A stretch of DNA of 64,000 nt. It comes from Ramicandelaber brevisporus. Taxonomy: Eukaryota > Kickxellomycota > Ramicandelaberales > Ramicandelaberaceae. The position numbers and the translations under genes were made by a program. Each line of letters begins with the position of its first letter. Positions within the stretch are counted from its first letter, which is position 1. The stretch is taken from assembly GCA_025201865.1 (NCBI GenBank), contig MU602672.1, forward strand, positions 1-64,000, written 5' to 3'. The notes under the pieces are model-generated. The model ran no database searches. It was not told the origin of the DNA and saw only the letters and a list, made by a program, of their open reading frames with translations. This document shows positions 11,245-19,524 of this stretch, piece after piece.

Positions 11245-12723
11245 ATGGCTACCGAACCAGATTGCAGAGGCGCGTATCGATATTGCGAGCCACTAGCAGG
11301 AACCACCATTATGGCTAATGACACCTTTAGACTTGTGTGGAATCAAAAGTTTGGAAATACTGGTGTAAGAGCAAGAGTTGACCTCTATTTGTATGATGTT
11401 GGTGTTCCCAACTATTTGAATAACCCAGTTTGGCAATTGCCAGATATTGATAATAGAGATGGCACAATAGGTATGAATGCCAACCTAACTCTCTTTTCTC
11501 GAAACAATGCATCTTATTCCAATGCAGCGGCGAATTATACATTTCAATACTGTGCACAACCTTCAGGTGATGTAGTTCTACCGGCTGATTTGTCCCCCAG
11601 CTTTTATATTTACAAGCCGGCTGGTGTACGCTTAGATCCCAATCCACCACCATCCTCCAGCCCATCAGCGCATCCTTCAACTGCACCCGCGTCGTCATCC
11701 TCATCCTCACTGTCTCCTAGCTCATCGCCTGGACATGGCGATACTGGAAATGGTTCAAAGCACAAGCTATCTGGCGGTGCCATTGCAGGCATTGTGATTG
11801 GTGTTTTGGCAGTAATACTGTTGATTGTTGGAATTATATTGTATCGAAGAAAGAAACGTGCATCTGCAGCATTGGTTGGTGGAGATGGATCGCTGCCACC
11901 CGCAACGCTATTGGCAATGATATCGAAGCAATCAGAAGCACCTCCGTCGCCTCGTAACGGAGTTAATGATGGAACGACCGATACTGCGTATGGAGCTGCA
12001 TTCGCTGCCACCGCAGCAATTGACGAGAAGCACAGCGATAGCCATTTACAACCACCGCCTGAACCGCAGCGTATTAATACAGATGGATCGCTTTCAAGTA
12101 TTACGGGCGGAATCCTTGGCGGAAAACGAGCAACCAACGCATCCGATGCAGCCTTAATTGCAGAAGCTTACAGGCGAGGTCTTGCTAAAAGTGGCTGGGA
12201 CTCTGTGCCTGGAAGTGACAGCGGAAGCTTGGCTGCTGCCGTAACTACCCAACATGCAACTGGTGATGATGCAGTCGCATCAGCAGCATCAGCACAGGCG
12301 GTGGCAGCAGCAGTAGCAGCAGCAACAGCAGCAACAGCAGCAGGGGGAGGAGGAGGAACACCTTCAGGAACAGATTCAGGACTATTGAGCACAGGAGTTA
12401 TGATGGATCAATCAGAAGAAGCTAGCAATTCATGGAGACAAGTGTTGGCTGGTCAAAGATTACGGCAGGAACTGGAAGATGGTGGACGGGATATTAAAGT
12501 GGTTCCAAAACGACGAACTGAAATCCATAGAATAGATGACATTCAAACATTCATCAATCCTGATACACAGAACACTGCTGCAGATAGCGACATCATCACT
12601 GTGCCAGTTACAACAGCAGCAGCAGTGGATGATACTAGGTCATCAGTTAGACCATCTGAAGATACATCTAATCACTCATTTGCTGCTCAATCCATCCATT
12701 CCACTTCCCGTCTTGTTGAGTGA
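11245..12723 (+). CDS. Single-pass membrane protein with Ser/Pro-rich stalk, unknown function
   Basis: A 492-residue frame from ATG at 11245. Residues about 1-130 form a compact domain with four cysteines and several N-glycosylation sequons (for example NLT, NAS, NYT). It is followed by a Ser/Pro-rich stalk, one hydrophobic helix (IAGIVIGVLAVILLIVGIIL) followed by the basic stop-transfer RRKKR, and a long low-complexity cytoplasmic tail with polyA and polyG. This is the layout of a fungal type I plasma-membrane sensor or anchor. No signal peptide is present at the chosen ATG. Either the true first exon lies upstream across an intron (AG at 11243-11244 is a possible acceptor) or the helix acts as a signal-anchor. 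I do not recognise the extracellular domain. Confidence 0.75.
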   Translation: MATEPDCRGAYRYCEPLAGTTIMANDTFRLVWNQKFGNTGVRARVDLYLYDVGVPNYLNNPVWQLPDIDNRDGTIGMNANLTLFSRNNASYSNAAANYTFQYCAQPSGDVVLPADLSPSFYIYKPAGVRLDPNPPPSSSPSAHPSTAPASSSSSSLSPSSSPGHGDTGNGSKHKLSGGAIAGIVIGVLAVILLIVGIILYRRKKRASAALVGGDGSLPPATLLAMISKQSEAPPSPRNGVNDGTTDTAYGAAFAATAAIDEKHSDSHLQPPPEPQRINTDGSLSSITGGILGGKRATNASDAALIAEAYRRGLAKSGWDSVPGSDSGSLAAAVTTQHATGDDAVASAASAQAVAAAVAAATAATAAGGGGGTPSGTDSGLLSTGVMMDQSEEASNSWRQVLAGQRLRQELEDGGRDIKVVPKRRTEIHRIDDIQTFINPDTQNTAADSDIITVPVTTAAAVDDTRSSVRPSEDTSNHSFAAQSIHSTSRLVE

Positions 12724-13385
12724 ACTCTAATAACATTTATTCATTCACTCACTCACTCACTCACTCACCCCGCTCGCTCACTCATTCGTTACGTATGTTC
12801 CCAGGCTCACTTTCTAACCAACTAACTAGCCAACCAACCAACTAACTAACACATACTCTCTCTCTTTCTTTCTCTCTCTGTCTTCTCTATACCCCCTTTT
12901 ATTTCATTGCTGTCTTTACTCTCTCTTTTCCTTCTCTCTCTCTTTCCATCTTCTGCTTTGTTTTTTCATTCAGTACCAAATGCAACTATCATCATCTACT
13001 AAGGAAGATGTTAGCTCATTTATTCTTCTTCCTCTCATGCTTTTTTAAATCAAATTATTATTGAAAACCACAACACTTATAATATAAGGAAGGAAGTAAA
13101 TGGATAAATGCAACGATCTTAAGGTAGAATAATCTTCTTTAATGACTTCAATCCATGCCTTTTAGCTCAACTCAGCATTCAGAGTCACCTTAGCCATTTG
13201 TCTCAATTCCATAAGAACGCCACAATAACGCAATTCACCTTGGCTTTTGTTGACTTACTAAAACATTGTTTCGCACAAAGAAAAGTAGATTAAAAAAATA
13301 TTAGGTATACATTGCCGTTAAGAATAAACTCCACTTTCTCCTCCCTGTTATTTCGCTGGAACTGGAGTGGGGATACAAAGCAAGC
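12724..13385. other. Convergent intergenic region with simple repeats
   Basis: Separates the stop codons of two convergent genes. It holds a TCAC tetranucleotide run (about 12742-12770), AACT/AACC-type repeats (about 12818-12850) and CT-rich tracts. No coding or RNA gene is visible. Confidence 0.6.
13352..13383 (-). repeat. Conserved 3' flanking element, copy A
   Basis: A 32-base stretch just downstream of the stop codon of capsid-like gene A recurs almost unchanged (about one difference) at 16106-16138 after gene B. It lies outside the coding region, so it is either the edge of a segmental duplication or a retained 3' UTR element. Confidence 0.8.
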
Positions 13386-14024
13386 TTAAATTTGCTGCTC
13401 CTCGTCTTCATCACGTTCGGTTTGTGTAGGTTCAGTTGCCAAATCCCCATCATTTTCAGCCAACACATTTCTGGCTACCAGCTTTCGTTTGATCCTGGCC
13501 GAGATGTTTGTGCCCATCGCAGCATCCAGGTTCTTGTACGCGTCAAGAAGCTCGTCGACCTGGTGACGATCGGTGACAAGGAACTCGGCGCCGATGAATG
13601 TAGTGTGGCGCGCTTCAGGCAACTTTTTCGTGTACTTGCGCCACAGATACGGTTCAATCTCCTTGTTCTTCTCGAGGTATGACGAGATATGGAAGCGGAA
13701 CAGGCGCACTATGCGCCGTGGAGTCAACGCACCAGGGTCAAGTGTTGTAATCATGGTTGGTTTAGTCTGAACGCCTGCCTTGCGAAGCACGTCCTGCACA
13801 TTATGGGACTTGCTGTCGAGAACAAACGTGTTGCGCGACTTGTTGCCTGCGCCGACTACAGCCATCTGAATGGCAACAGCATACAGCTCGCGGACCAACC
13901 CTGTCTTCGAAACGGACTTCCACACATCCTCGTCAGAGTAGTTGTCGCCTATGATCGCCAGCAGCTTCTTGGGATCAGATTGTTCAATCCACCTACGCTG
14001 CTCTTCGGCGTCAAAGTCACTCAT
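13386..14024 (-). CDS. Capsid-like protein, copy A (possible endogenised flexuous-virus coat protein)
   Basis: A 212-residue frame starting at ATG 14024; upstream codons in frame are a polyT-type run read from the leader. It is closely related to the 212-residue protein at 16141-16779, roughly 60% identical by eye. The central and C-terminal core contains a basic helix (PRRIVRLFRFHI), an acidic-aromatic stretch (EIEPYLWRKYTK), an FIGAEFL segment and a DELLDAYKNLDAA helix, then an acidic tail. In order and spacing these recall the core of potyvirus-like filamentous plant RNA virus coat proteins, where conserved Arg and acidic residues bind RNA. That is my pattern-based inference, not an established homology. 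Alternatively it is an undescribed fungal family. The reading frame is intact, with no break. The F-box gene starts 386 bp away on the other strand. Confidence 0.6.
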   Translation of the reverse strand: MSDFDAEEQRRWIEQSDPKKLLAIIGDNYSDEDVWKSVSKTGLVRELYAVAIQMAVVGAGNKSRNTFVLDSKSHNVQDVLRKAGVQTKPTMITTLDPGALTPRRIVRLFRFHISSYLEKNKEIEPYLWRKYTKKLPEARHTTFIGAEFLVTDRHQVDELLDAYKNLDAAMGTNISARIKRKLVARNVLAENDGDLATEPTQTERDEDEEQQI

Positions 14025-14410
14025 TGTTGCTGTTGCTGTTGTTGTTGTCGTCGTCATTGTTGTTGTTGTTGTTGTTGTTGTCTGGCGATTTTTAATAAAA
14101 AAGTCTATATGAAACGCGAATGATACAAAACCAGTCCCAGTTAAATCTGGAGTGTAAACACAAGCGTGACAGATACATGTCGCAACATTGCTATTAGTCA
14201 TTCATTTTGAGTTTGAGTAGCCCTGATCATTGCTCTTCAAAGAGTACAGCGAGATATCCGATTGGTAGTTTCCGTGCTCCCAGACTGGATATAGTTGTCA
14301 TAATAATCGCAACGCTGGTCGTGTCTCGTATTCCAGTTTTCTTTCTGTGTCTTCCACAACCACCATATTTTTTTTTTATTTCAACACAGACTTTAACATA
14401 ATCAGTGACG

Positions 14411-15914
14411 ATGGATATCAGCAAGCTGCTCAATCCCATTCGGGACAAGCGACCACGCTTCGATGAGAATGCCGTGGGAGTTGACAAGCTCTGGCTGCCA
14501 CCTGAGCTGATTGCTTACATTATGCAGTTTATTTACTATCAGAAACGACCACGATTTCGACTCGTCTCCAAAAGTTGGTACACTGCATATGAACTCTACC
14601 ACCGCAATCTAACATTCGACAACATTGTACATGTCAACCGTCCGAAAGTCACACGCAAACAAACTCTTGACGCCTTTCGCGAGTACGGACATCGGTTGCG
14701 TGTTTTCTATGCAGATACCAACTTCTTGCGTTATATGCTGGAGTATGAGCCCAACTTCGCCAAACTTATTCCAAATGTAGCGATGGCATGCATTGGGATT
14801 CGAGATGGACTACCAAGTGAGCGTTGGATTGGTAATGTTCTGGCAAAACTGACGAAGCTGCATAACATTTCCATTGGTGAATATGGATATGAGGCCGATG
14901 AGAATTTGGCTATAGAACTGGATAAAGCGATTGGCGACATGCCGCATCTTAAACGTTTATCCGCTCACGACATGGACCTGGACTCTGCAGCACTCACTGG
15001 AGAGAACATGAAGTTGATTAGTAGCAAAATTACGCATTTAGATGTACCAATTTCAAACATCGCGATTATCCGCTCACGACATGGACCTGGACTCTGCAGC
15101 ACTCACTGGAGAGAACATGAAGTTGATTAGTAGCAAAATTACGCATTTAGATGTACCAATTTCAAACATCGCGACTGGAATAGTGACATCAACTCTGGAA
15201 GTATTCAAGAATGTTGTGACATTGGGTTTGAAACTGATCAGCAGCATTGAAGTTCTCCATAAGGTCACAGAAGTCGTTACGAATCCGAAGAGCTTTCCAT
15301 TGTTGAACGAGCTGTATGTACTCACGCAAGTTGATATCACCCGAACAGCGCCAATTGTCGACGAGCAAACCGGTGAGCGGATCACCGGGTATGGGCTGTT
15401 CAAGAAGATATGCAGCATTCGTCGTCCTCGGTTTGAATTGAGTGTAGGATTCGGTCTTGGTGCATGCTCGACGACAGATGCAGCATTGATCGAGAAGGAA
15501 CGCAACTTTATCATCAATTTAGCCAAGAACCACAACGATGTGCTTGTTGGTCTGGAGATTACACACTTCACTCCAGTCGGCGACTACGATCCGATCACCA
15601 CCTTCCTATATGAGAGTATACCGCGGTTTGAACGTTTGGCATTCATGCGGTTATACGCTTCTCCAACTGCATCCACCTCGCCGAAACTCATCGCCGCTCT
15701 CAACAACTCATTCTTGCTGCCACATCTCACCCTTGTCGAAGTGTACGTTGATGGCAGCCAAGTGCCAGAATGGAATATTAGTAGTAATCCATTGGATACA
15801 TCCCGCGGTGTGCTCCTTACAATCATGGCAGACGAATATTATGATGAGCTCCGCGCCGAAAATGAAAGTAATAACGGCATTCTCGCATCTAGATTCCTAC
15901 CCGACGATGTCTAA
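14411..15914 (+). CDS. F-box protein, frame broken by an exact 109-bp tandem duplication
   Basis: Predicted substrate adaptor of an SCF ubiquitin ligase. ATG at 14411 (a GTG six bases earlier is discounted). Residues about 27-68 match an F-box (LWLPPELIAYIMQFIYYQ, RLVSKSWY), followed by a leucine-rich-repeat-like region (HLKRLSAHDMDLDSAAL, ITHLDVPISNI). The frame ends early at 15130 because bases 14957-15065 are duplicated exactly at 15066-15174. The downstream part continues in another frame to 15914. Removing one unit gives 464 codons with no stop, so the gene was probably intact. The gene sits between the two capsid-like paralogs, which are on the opposite strand. An AATAAA overlaps the stop codon region (15914-15919). 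Substrate unknown. Confidence 0.75.
14957..15174 (+). repeat. Exact tandem direct duplication, period 109 bp
   Basis: Bases 14957-15065 and 15066-15174 are identical. The first bases outside differ (T at 14956 against A at 15065; T at 15066 against C at 15175). The period is one more than a multiple of three, which breaks the F-box gene, the same phase change as in the 139-bp duplication at 9592. Confidence 0.95.
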
Positions 15915-16105
15915 ATAAAAGTCTGTGCTGCATAATAACAACACGCATTTCATTTATAGTGACTTTTTATTATCATTAAAGGGTTTCCGAGTTGACCACT
16001 TCAGCTATGCACTTTGAACTACAAGCAAAGTGAGCATATGCAACAGTGTGCTGGTTAATGATAGAGGAGCAATGGTAACAAAGTGCCTACTCTGCTTAAA
16101 AGATA

Positions 16106-16138
16106 CTTCGCTGGAACTGGAGTGGAGATACAAAGCAA
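16106..16138 (-). repeat. Conserved 3' flanking element, copy B
   Basis: Partner of 13352-13383, located immediately after the stop codon of capsid-like gene B. The shared core reads GCTGGAACTGGAGTGG on the plus strand, followed by GATACAAAGCAA. Confidence 0.8.
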
Positions 16139-16140
16139 TA

Positions 16141-16779
16141 TTAGACTTGCTGCTGTTTGCCTTCGCCTTGCTCAGCTTGTGTAGGCTCAGCTGTCAAATC
16201 CTCATCATCTCCAACTTGAACCTTTCTAGCCGCAAACGCTCTTTTAGCTTTAACTGAGAAATTTGTGTTCTGCGCAGCATCCAGGTTCTTGTACGCCTCA
16301 AGAAGCTCATCGACCTGGTGACGGTCGGTGATGAGGAACTCAGCACCAGGGAATGTGGTGTGACGTGCGGCAGGCGACATCTTCGTGTACTTGCGCCACA
16401 GATACGGCTCGATCTCCGCATTCTTCTCGATGTATTTTGAGATATGGAGGCGGAAGAAGCGCATCAGGCGTTTTGGAGTCAATATGTCAGGCTGGACCCT
16501 TGCAAACCTGATCAAGTCGGTGTGGACGCCAGCCTTGCGAAACACATCCTGCACCTCGTGAGTTTTGCTATCGAGAACAAATGTTCCATACGTCTTGTTG
16601 CCTGTGCCGACAACGGCCATCTGGATTGCACAACACAGCAGCTCACGGACCAAGCCTGTCTTTGAAATGGCTTTCCACACCTCCTCGTCAGAGTAGTCAT
16701 CGGTTGGGATCGTCTGCAGCGTCTCGAGATTAGATTGTTCAATCACCTCCAGCAGCTTGTCAGCGTCAAAGTGCTTCAT
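16141..16779 (-). CDS. Capsid-like protein, copy B (paralog of 13386-14024)
   Basis: A 212-residue frame from ATG at 16779, the same length as copy A, with the strongest conservation in SKTGLVREL, AIQMAVVG, EIEPYLWRKYTK, ARHTTF and TDRHQVDELL. The N-terminal 25 residues and the segment around residues 85-100 differ most. Both copies keep an acidic Gln/Glu-rich tail. Intact frames in both diverged copies suggest protein-level selection, which would fit a domesticated gene rather than a decaying viral insertion. Resemblance to flexuous filamentous plant virus coat proteins is inferred from motif order only. The gene overlaps nothing. Short upstream similarity to copy A (TCTGGCGA on the plus strand near 16793 and 14081) suggests the duplicated block included part of the leader. 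Confidence 0.6.
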   Translation of the reverse strand: MKHFDADKLLEVIEQSNLETLQTIPTDDYSDEEVWKAISKTGLVRELLCCAIQMAVVGTGNKTYGTFVLDSKTHEVQDVFRKAGVHTDLIRFARVQPDILTPKRLMRFFRLHISKYIEKNAEIEPYLWRKYTKMSPAARHTTFPGAEFLITDRHQVDELLEAYKNLDAAQNTNFSVKAKRAFAARKVQVGDDEDLTAEPTQAEQGEGKQQQV

Positions 16780-17159
16780 CGTTATTGTTGTTATCTGGCG
16801 AGTATAGAAGCAAAGCAAAACAAAACAAGACTGGGAAGTACAAGAGTGTATTACAGAGCCAGGTCCAAAGAAAACTGTGGCTTCAACCAACCAAGCTGTA
16901 ACCATGTAATGCAAGATATTAACTATCATTGTGGCCAAATCATGTTTCCTGTGAGCGAAAAGGTGTGATATGGTGAACCAGATGTGGGTTTGTAATCATC
17001 ATTGCAGGTGTCGCTTTCTCTTTCCTTTCCCTCTCTTCTCTTCCTTTGCTTTTGCTTTTATTTTTCTTACAACGTTTGTTTTTGATCTCAAATCTCGAGA
17101 TCGAGGCGCGAGCACAAGCACGACCACGAACACGACCACGACCGTACAGTTAAGCAGAG
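16780..17159. other. Divergent promoter region: capsid-like copy B / GPN3
   Basis: Holds the start regions of two divergent genes. On the plus strand ATTGCAG ends at 17007 and is followed by a CT-rich leader up to the GPN3 start, which would fit a 5' UTR intron acceptor. No separate gene is visible. Confidence 0.4.
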
Positions 17160-18002
17160 ATGGGCCGACACGCAGTTCTCGTGATGGGACCAGCTGGCGC
17201 AGGCAAGTCTACCCTGTGTGCAGCGCTGATGACGCATTTGCAAACAGTCGGACGCACAGCTCATCTTGTGAATCTGGATCCAGCAGCAGAGGAGTTTGAG
17301 TACAGTCCTACCATTGACATTCGTGATTTGATTTCGTTGGAAGATGCAATGAGCGAGCTTCAGTATGGACCGAATGGAGGCTTGATATACTGCTATGAGT
17401 TTTTACTGTCCAATTTGGACTGGTTAGATTCAGAGCTGGGTGACTACGATGAAGATTTCTTGATTATAGATTGCCCTGGTCAGATTGAGCTTTATACCCA
17501 TTTCCCATATATGCAGAGATTATGCTCTCACCTAACTCAGCATCACGGCTTTAGAGTGTGTGGCTTATATCTGCTGGATGCTCAATTCCTGCCTGATCCT
17601 GCAAAGTACTTTTCAGGCGTGATGACAGCTGTATCTGCCATGGTTGGATTAAACATTCCATTCCTCAATCTTCTCACTAAGATGGACATTGCTAAGCGCA
17701 GCATGAATATCAGAGATATTACTCCTTATTTGGATCCAACCACTGCCTTGCTCTATGATCAGAGTGTAGCTGATGATGATTCACTTGGATTTGGCGTGCC
17801 CATGCGTAGTGAGAAGTTCCGGAATTTGACAGAAGCAATTGCGGGAATTGTCGATAACCAGAGTTTGGTTCGGTTCTTACCAATCGATCTCACAAAGGAT
17901 GAGTCCCTCGAAGAGCTGGTGTTACACGTGGATATTGCTACACAGTTTGACGAGGATAGAGAACCGCACGAACCAGAAGACGAAGGTCCGGAACAGCAGT
18001 AG
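17160..18002 (+). CDS. GPN3: GPN-loop GTPase 3
   Basis: Cytoplasmic GTPase needed for assembly and nuclear import of RNA polymerase II, acting with GPN1. 280 residues from ATG at 17160, close to the usual length. The P-loop GPAGAGKST is at residues 10-18, VNLDPAAE near 37, the diagnostic GPN loop (GPNGG) at 70-74, the Walker-B-like DCPGQIELYTH at 104-114 and the guanine-specificity motif TKMD at 173-176. The sequence GGLIYCYEFLLSNLDWL after the loop, and the acidic C-terminal tail, favour GPN3 over GPN1 or GPN2. No intron. Confidence 0.94.
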   Translation: MGRHAVLVMGPAGAGKSTLCAALMTHLQTVGRTAHLVNLDPAAEEFEYSPTIDIRDLISLEDAMSELQYGPNGGLIYCYEFLLSNLDWLDSELGDYDEDFLIIDCPGQIELYTHFPYMQRLCSHLTQHHGFRVCGLYLLDAQFLPDPAKYFSGVMTAVSAMVGLNIPFLNLLTKMDIAKRSMNIRDITPYLDPTTALLYDQSVADDDSLGFGVPMRSEKFRNLTEAIAGIVDNQSLVRFLPIDLTKDESLEELVLHVDIATQFDEDREPHEPEDEGPEQQ

Positions 18003-18297
18003 ATAAGATAAAAATCTGTTAAGGAGGGTATGTGTGAACCGTTGTTCTGATTATGTGCGGTAGAAAGAAAAAGAAAAAGAAAAAGAGACTTACTTCTCGA
18101 AACGTCCATTCTAAACACATCTAAAAGGCTTAAATAGACGGGGACTCGCCATCTCTTCACACTTGTCTTCAGCTTCTCTTTTCCACAATACCTCGCTATC
18201 TAAAATTATTTTCTTCACTTTTTTGAACAAAAAAAGAAACAATACAAATTTACAACCCTAACTTCTAGAAACAGCTATCGCTCAAAGAAAAAAAACA
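18003..18297 (+). other. Intergenic region and leader of the eIF5A-like gene
   Basis: AT-rich spacer with A/G-rich runs and, near the start codon, a telomere-repeat-like motif reported separately. No gene seen. Confidence 0.4.
18254..18262 (+). promoter_or_regulatory. Telobox-like motif AACCCTAAC
   Basis: AACCCTAAC lies about 36 bases upstream of the ATG at 18298. Motifs of this form are bound by Tbf1/TRF-type Myb factors and occur in promoters of translation genes in fungi and plants. A role here is inferred from position and from the two telobox-type Myb genes in this window. Confidence 0.4.
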
Positions 18298-18690
18298 ATG
18301 ACACAGACAAAGAACTGCATGGATCTCACTTTGAAGGACATTATCCTCGTTCAAGGTCGTCCACATTTGATCCGCTGCATTGCCAATTTGCAACCACACG
18401 TGTATCTCTTCCTTCAAGATGCATTCACAGCTACCCTCGGCATTGCCATAATGCCTCCAATGGAAGTTGTCAACCTCGCGTTGCTCGAGTATGACGCCTG
18501 TCATGTACTGTTTGTCTCTTCTGATAGGATTGCCACACTCCTGAACCGAGATGGAGATCTCATTGAACTGCCACTGCCAAGCAACCATGTTGGTGATGCA
18601 ATTCACCAGCAGGCATTGAGGAGCGATGTCAATTTGTACGCTGTGGTTGCCAAGTACCAAGACCTTGCTACCATTATCAGTCTCTTTTGA
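18298..18690 (+). CDS. eIF5A-like protein lacking the hypusine loop
   Basis: A 130-residue protein from ATG at 18298. It aligns by eye over its whole length with the two-domain eIF5A fold: an N-terminal SH3-like part beginning KDIILVQGRPHLIRCI (compare the eIF5A pattern 'GRPCKIV') and a C-terminal OB part with ATLLNRDGDLIELPLPS and DAIHQQALRSDVNLYAVVAK, matching the LLxxxG-LPLP and late V-strand pattern. The stretch that should contain the hypusine-modified lysine loop (the TGKHGHA region) is replaced by IANLQPHVYL, with no lysine. Canonical eIF5A promotes peptide-bond formation and termination on ribosomes through hypusine. This protein could not be modified that way and is probably a diverged paralog with another role. 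The assignment is mine from pattern matching and is not certain. Confidence 0.6.
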   Translation: MTQTKNCMDLTLKDIILVQGRPHLIRCIANLQPHVYLFLQDAFTATLGIAIMPPMEVVNLALLEYDACHVLFVSSDRIATLLNRDGDLIELPLPSNHVGDAIHQQALRSDVNLYAVVAKYQDLATIISLF

Positions 18691-18861
18691 GCGCCTTTGC
18701 TAAACTTAGATCACATTTCCTTTCTATTCTCTTTTGTTTAACATTCTCTTTCATTGCTGTGAAATACGAAATGACATCATTTGATTGAAGTCATTTGAGT
18801 TAAGAAAAAAGAATAGGATTTTAAGCATACAATCAGAATCACCATCTGTATCCAATGTAAA

Positions 18862-19524
18862 TCATGTGCTCTGCGACGGTGGCTGGCGCTCTTCCTTGGC
18901 GAGCTCAAAGTCACCGGCTACGGCGTGCACAGCCGGGAGCTTGGAGATCTCGCCAAAGTAGCGGGTGACCTCCGGGAACTCCGCGCGCCAGTTTGGTGCC
19001 AGGAAGTTCTTGAATGGAACAATCAGCTCGGAGTACGCAACGACGTCGGCAACGGTGAAGCGCTCGCCAACCAGGTACTTCTTGCCGCCGGCAAGCTTCT
19101 TCTCGTAGACACTAAGGAAGCGGCGCATGTCGCTTCTGGCAGTCTCGACCACCTTGGTGTCGTACGGCGTGCGGCCGAGGATGATGAGCAGAAGCGGGAC
19201 CCAGGACGCATTGAACTCGGTGTTTGCGAAGAACAGCTCCGAGACGATCTGTGCGCTCTCCTCAGGAGTCTTGCCAACGAGACCGAGCTCAGCTGGAGCA
19301 ATCGACGCGAGGTAGAAGGCAATGGCGTTCGAGTCGGTGATGAACTCGCCGGTCTTGTACACCTCGAGAGCGGGCACCTTGCCGGTGGGAAGAGAGCGGC
19401 GGTCGTCAAAGTTGTACTCGGAGAACGTGTCGAGCTTGATATTGGCGTACTCGGCAACAATGCGAGCCTTGTAGGCGCGGAAAGTTAGGAGAGGACCGTG
19501 GAATTTGCCAATAGCCTGCGACAT
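18862..19524 (-). CDS. Glutathione S-transferase-fold protein, eEF1B-gamma N-terminal type
   Basis: 220 residues from ATG at 19524. The N-terminal thioredoxin-like domain has TGKVPALEVYKTGEFITDSN, with the cis-Pro of the VPA motif and the ES/DSN glutathione-site position. The all-helical C-terminal domain has YLVGERFTVADVVAYSELI, the typical N-capping and hydrophobic-staple region. The pattern is closest to the N-terminal half of elongation factor 1B-gamma. The C-terminal EF1G domain of about 160 residues is absent: the frame ends at 18862 and convergent DNA follows. It may be a stand-alone GST of the EF1-gamma class or a truncated paralog. GC content is visibly higher than in its neighbours, suggesting high expression and codon bias. 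Confidence 0.85.
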   Translation of the reverse strand: MSQAIGKFHGPLLTFRAYKARIVAEYANIKLDTFSEYNFDDRRSLPTGKVPALEVYKTGEFITDSNAIAFYLASIAPAELGLVGKTPEESAQIVSELFFANTEFNASWVPLLLIILGRTPYDTKVVETARSDMRRFLSVYEKKLAGGKKYLVGERFTVADVVAYSELIVPFKNFLAPNWRAEFPEVTRYFGEISKLPAVHAVAGDFELAKEERQPPSQST

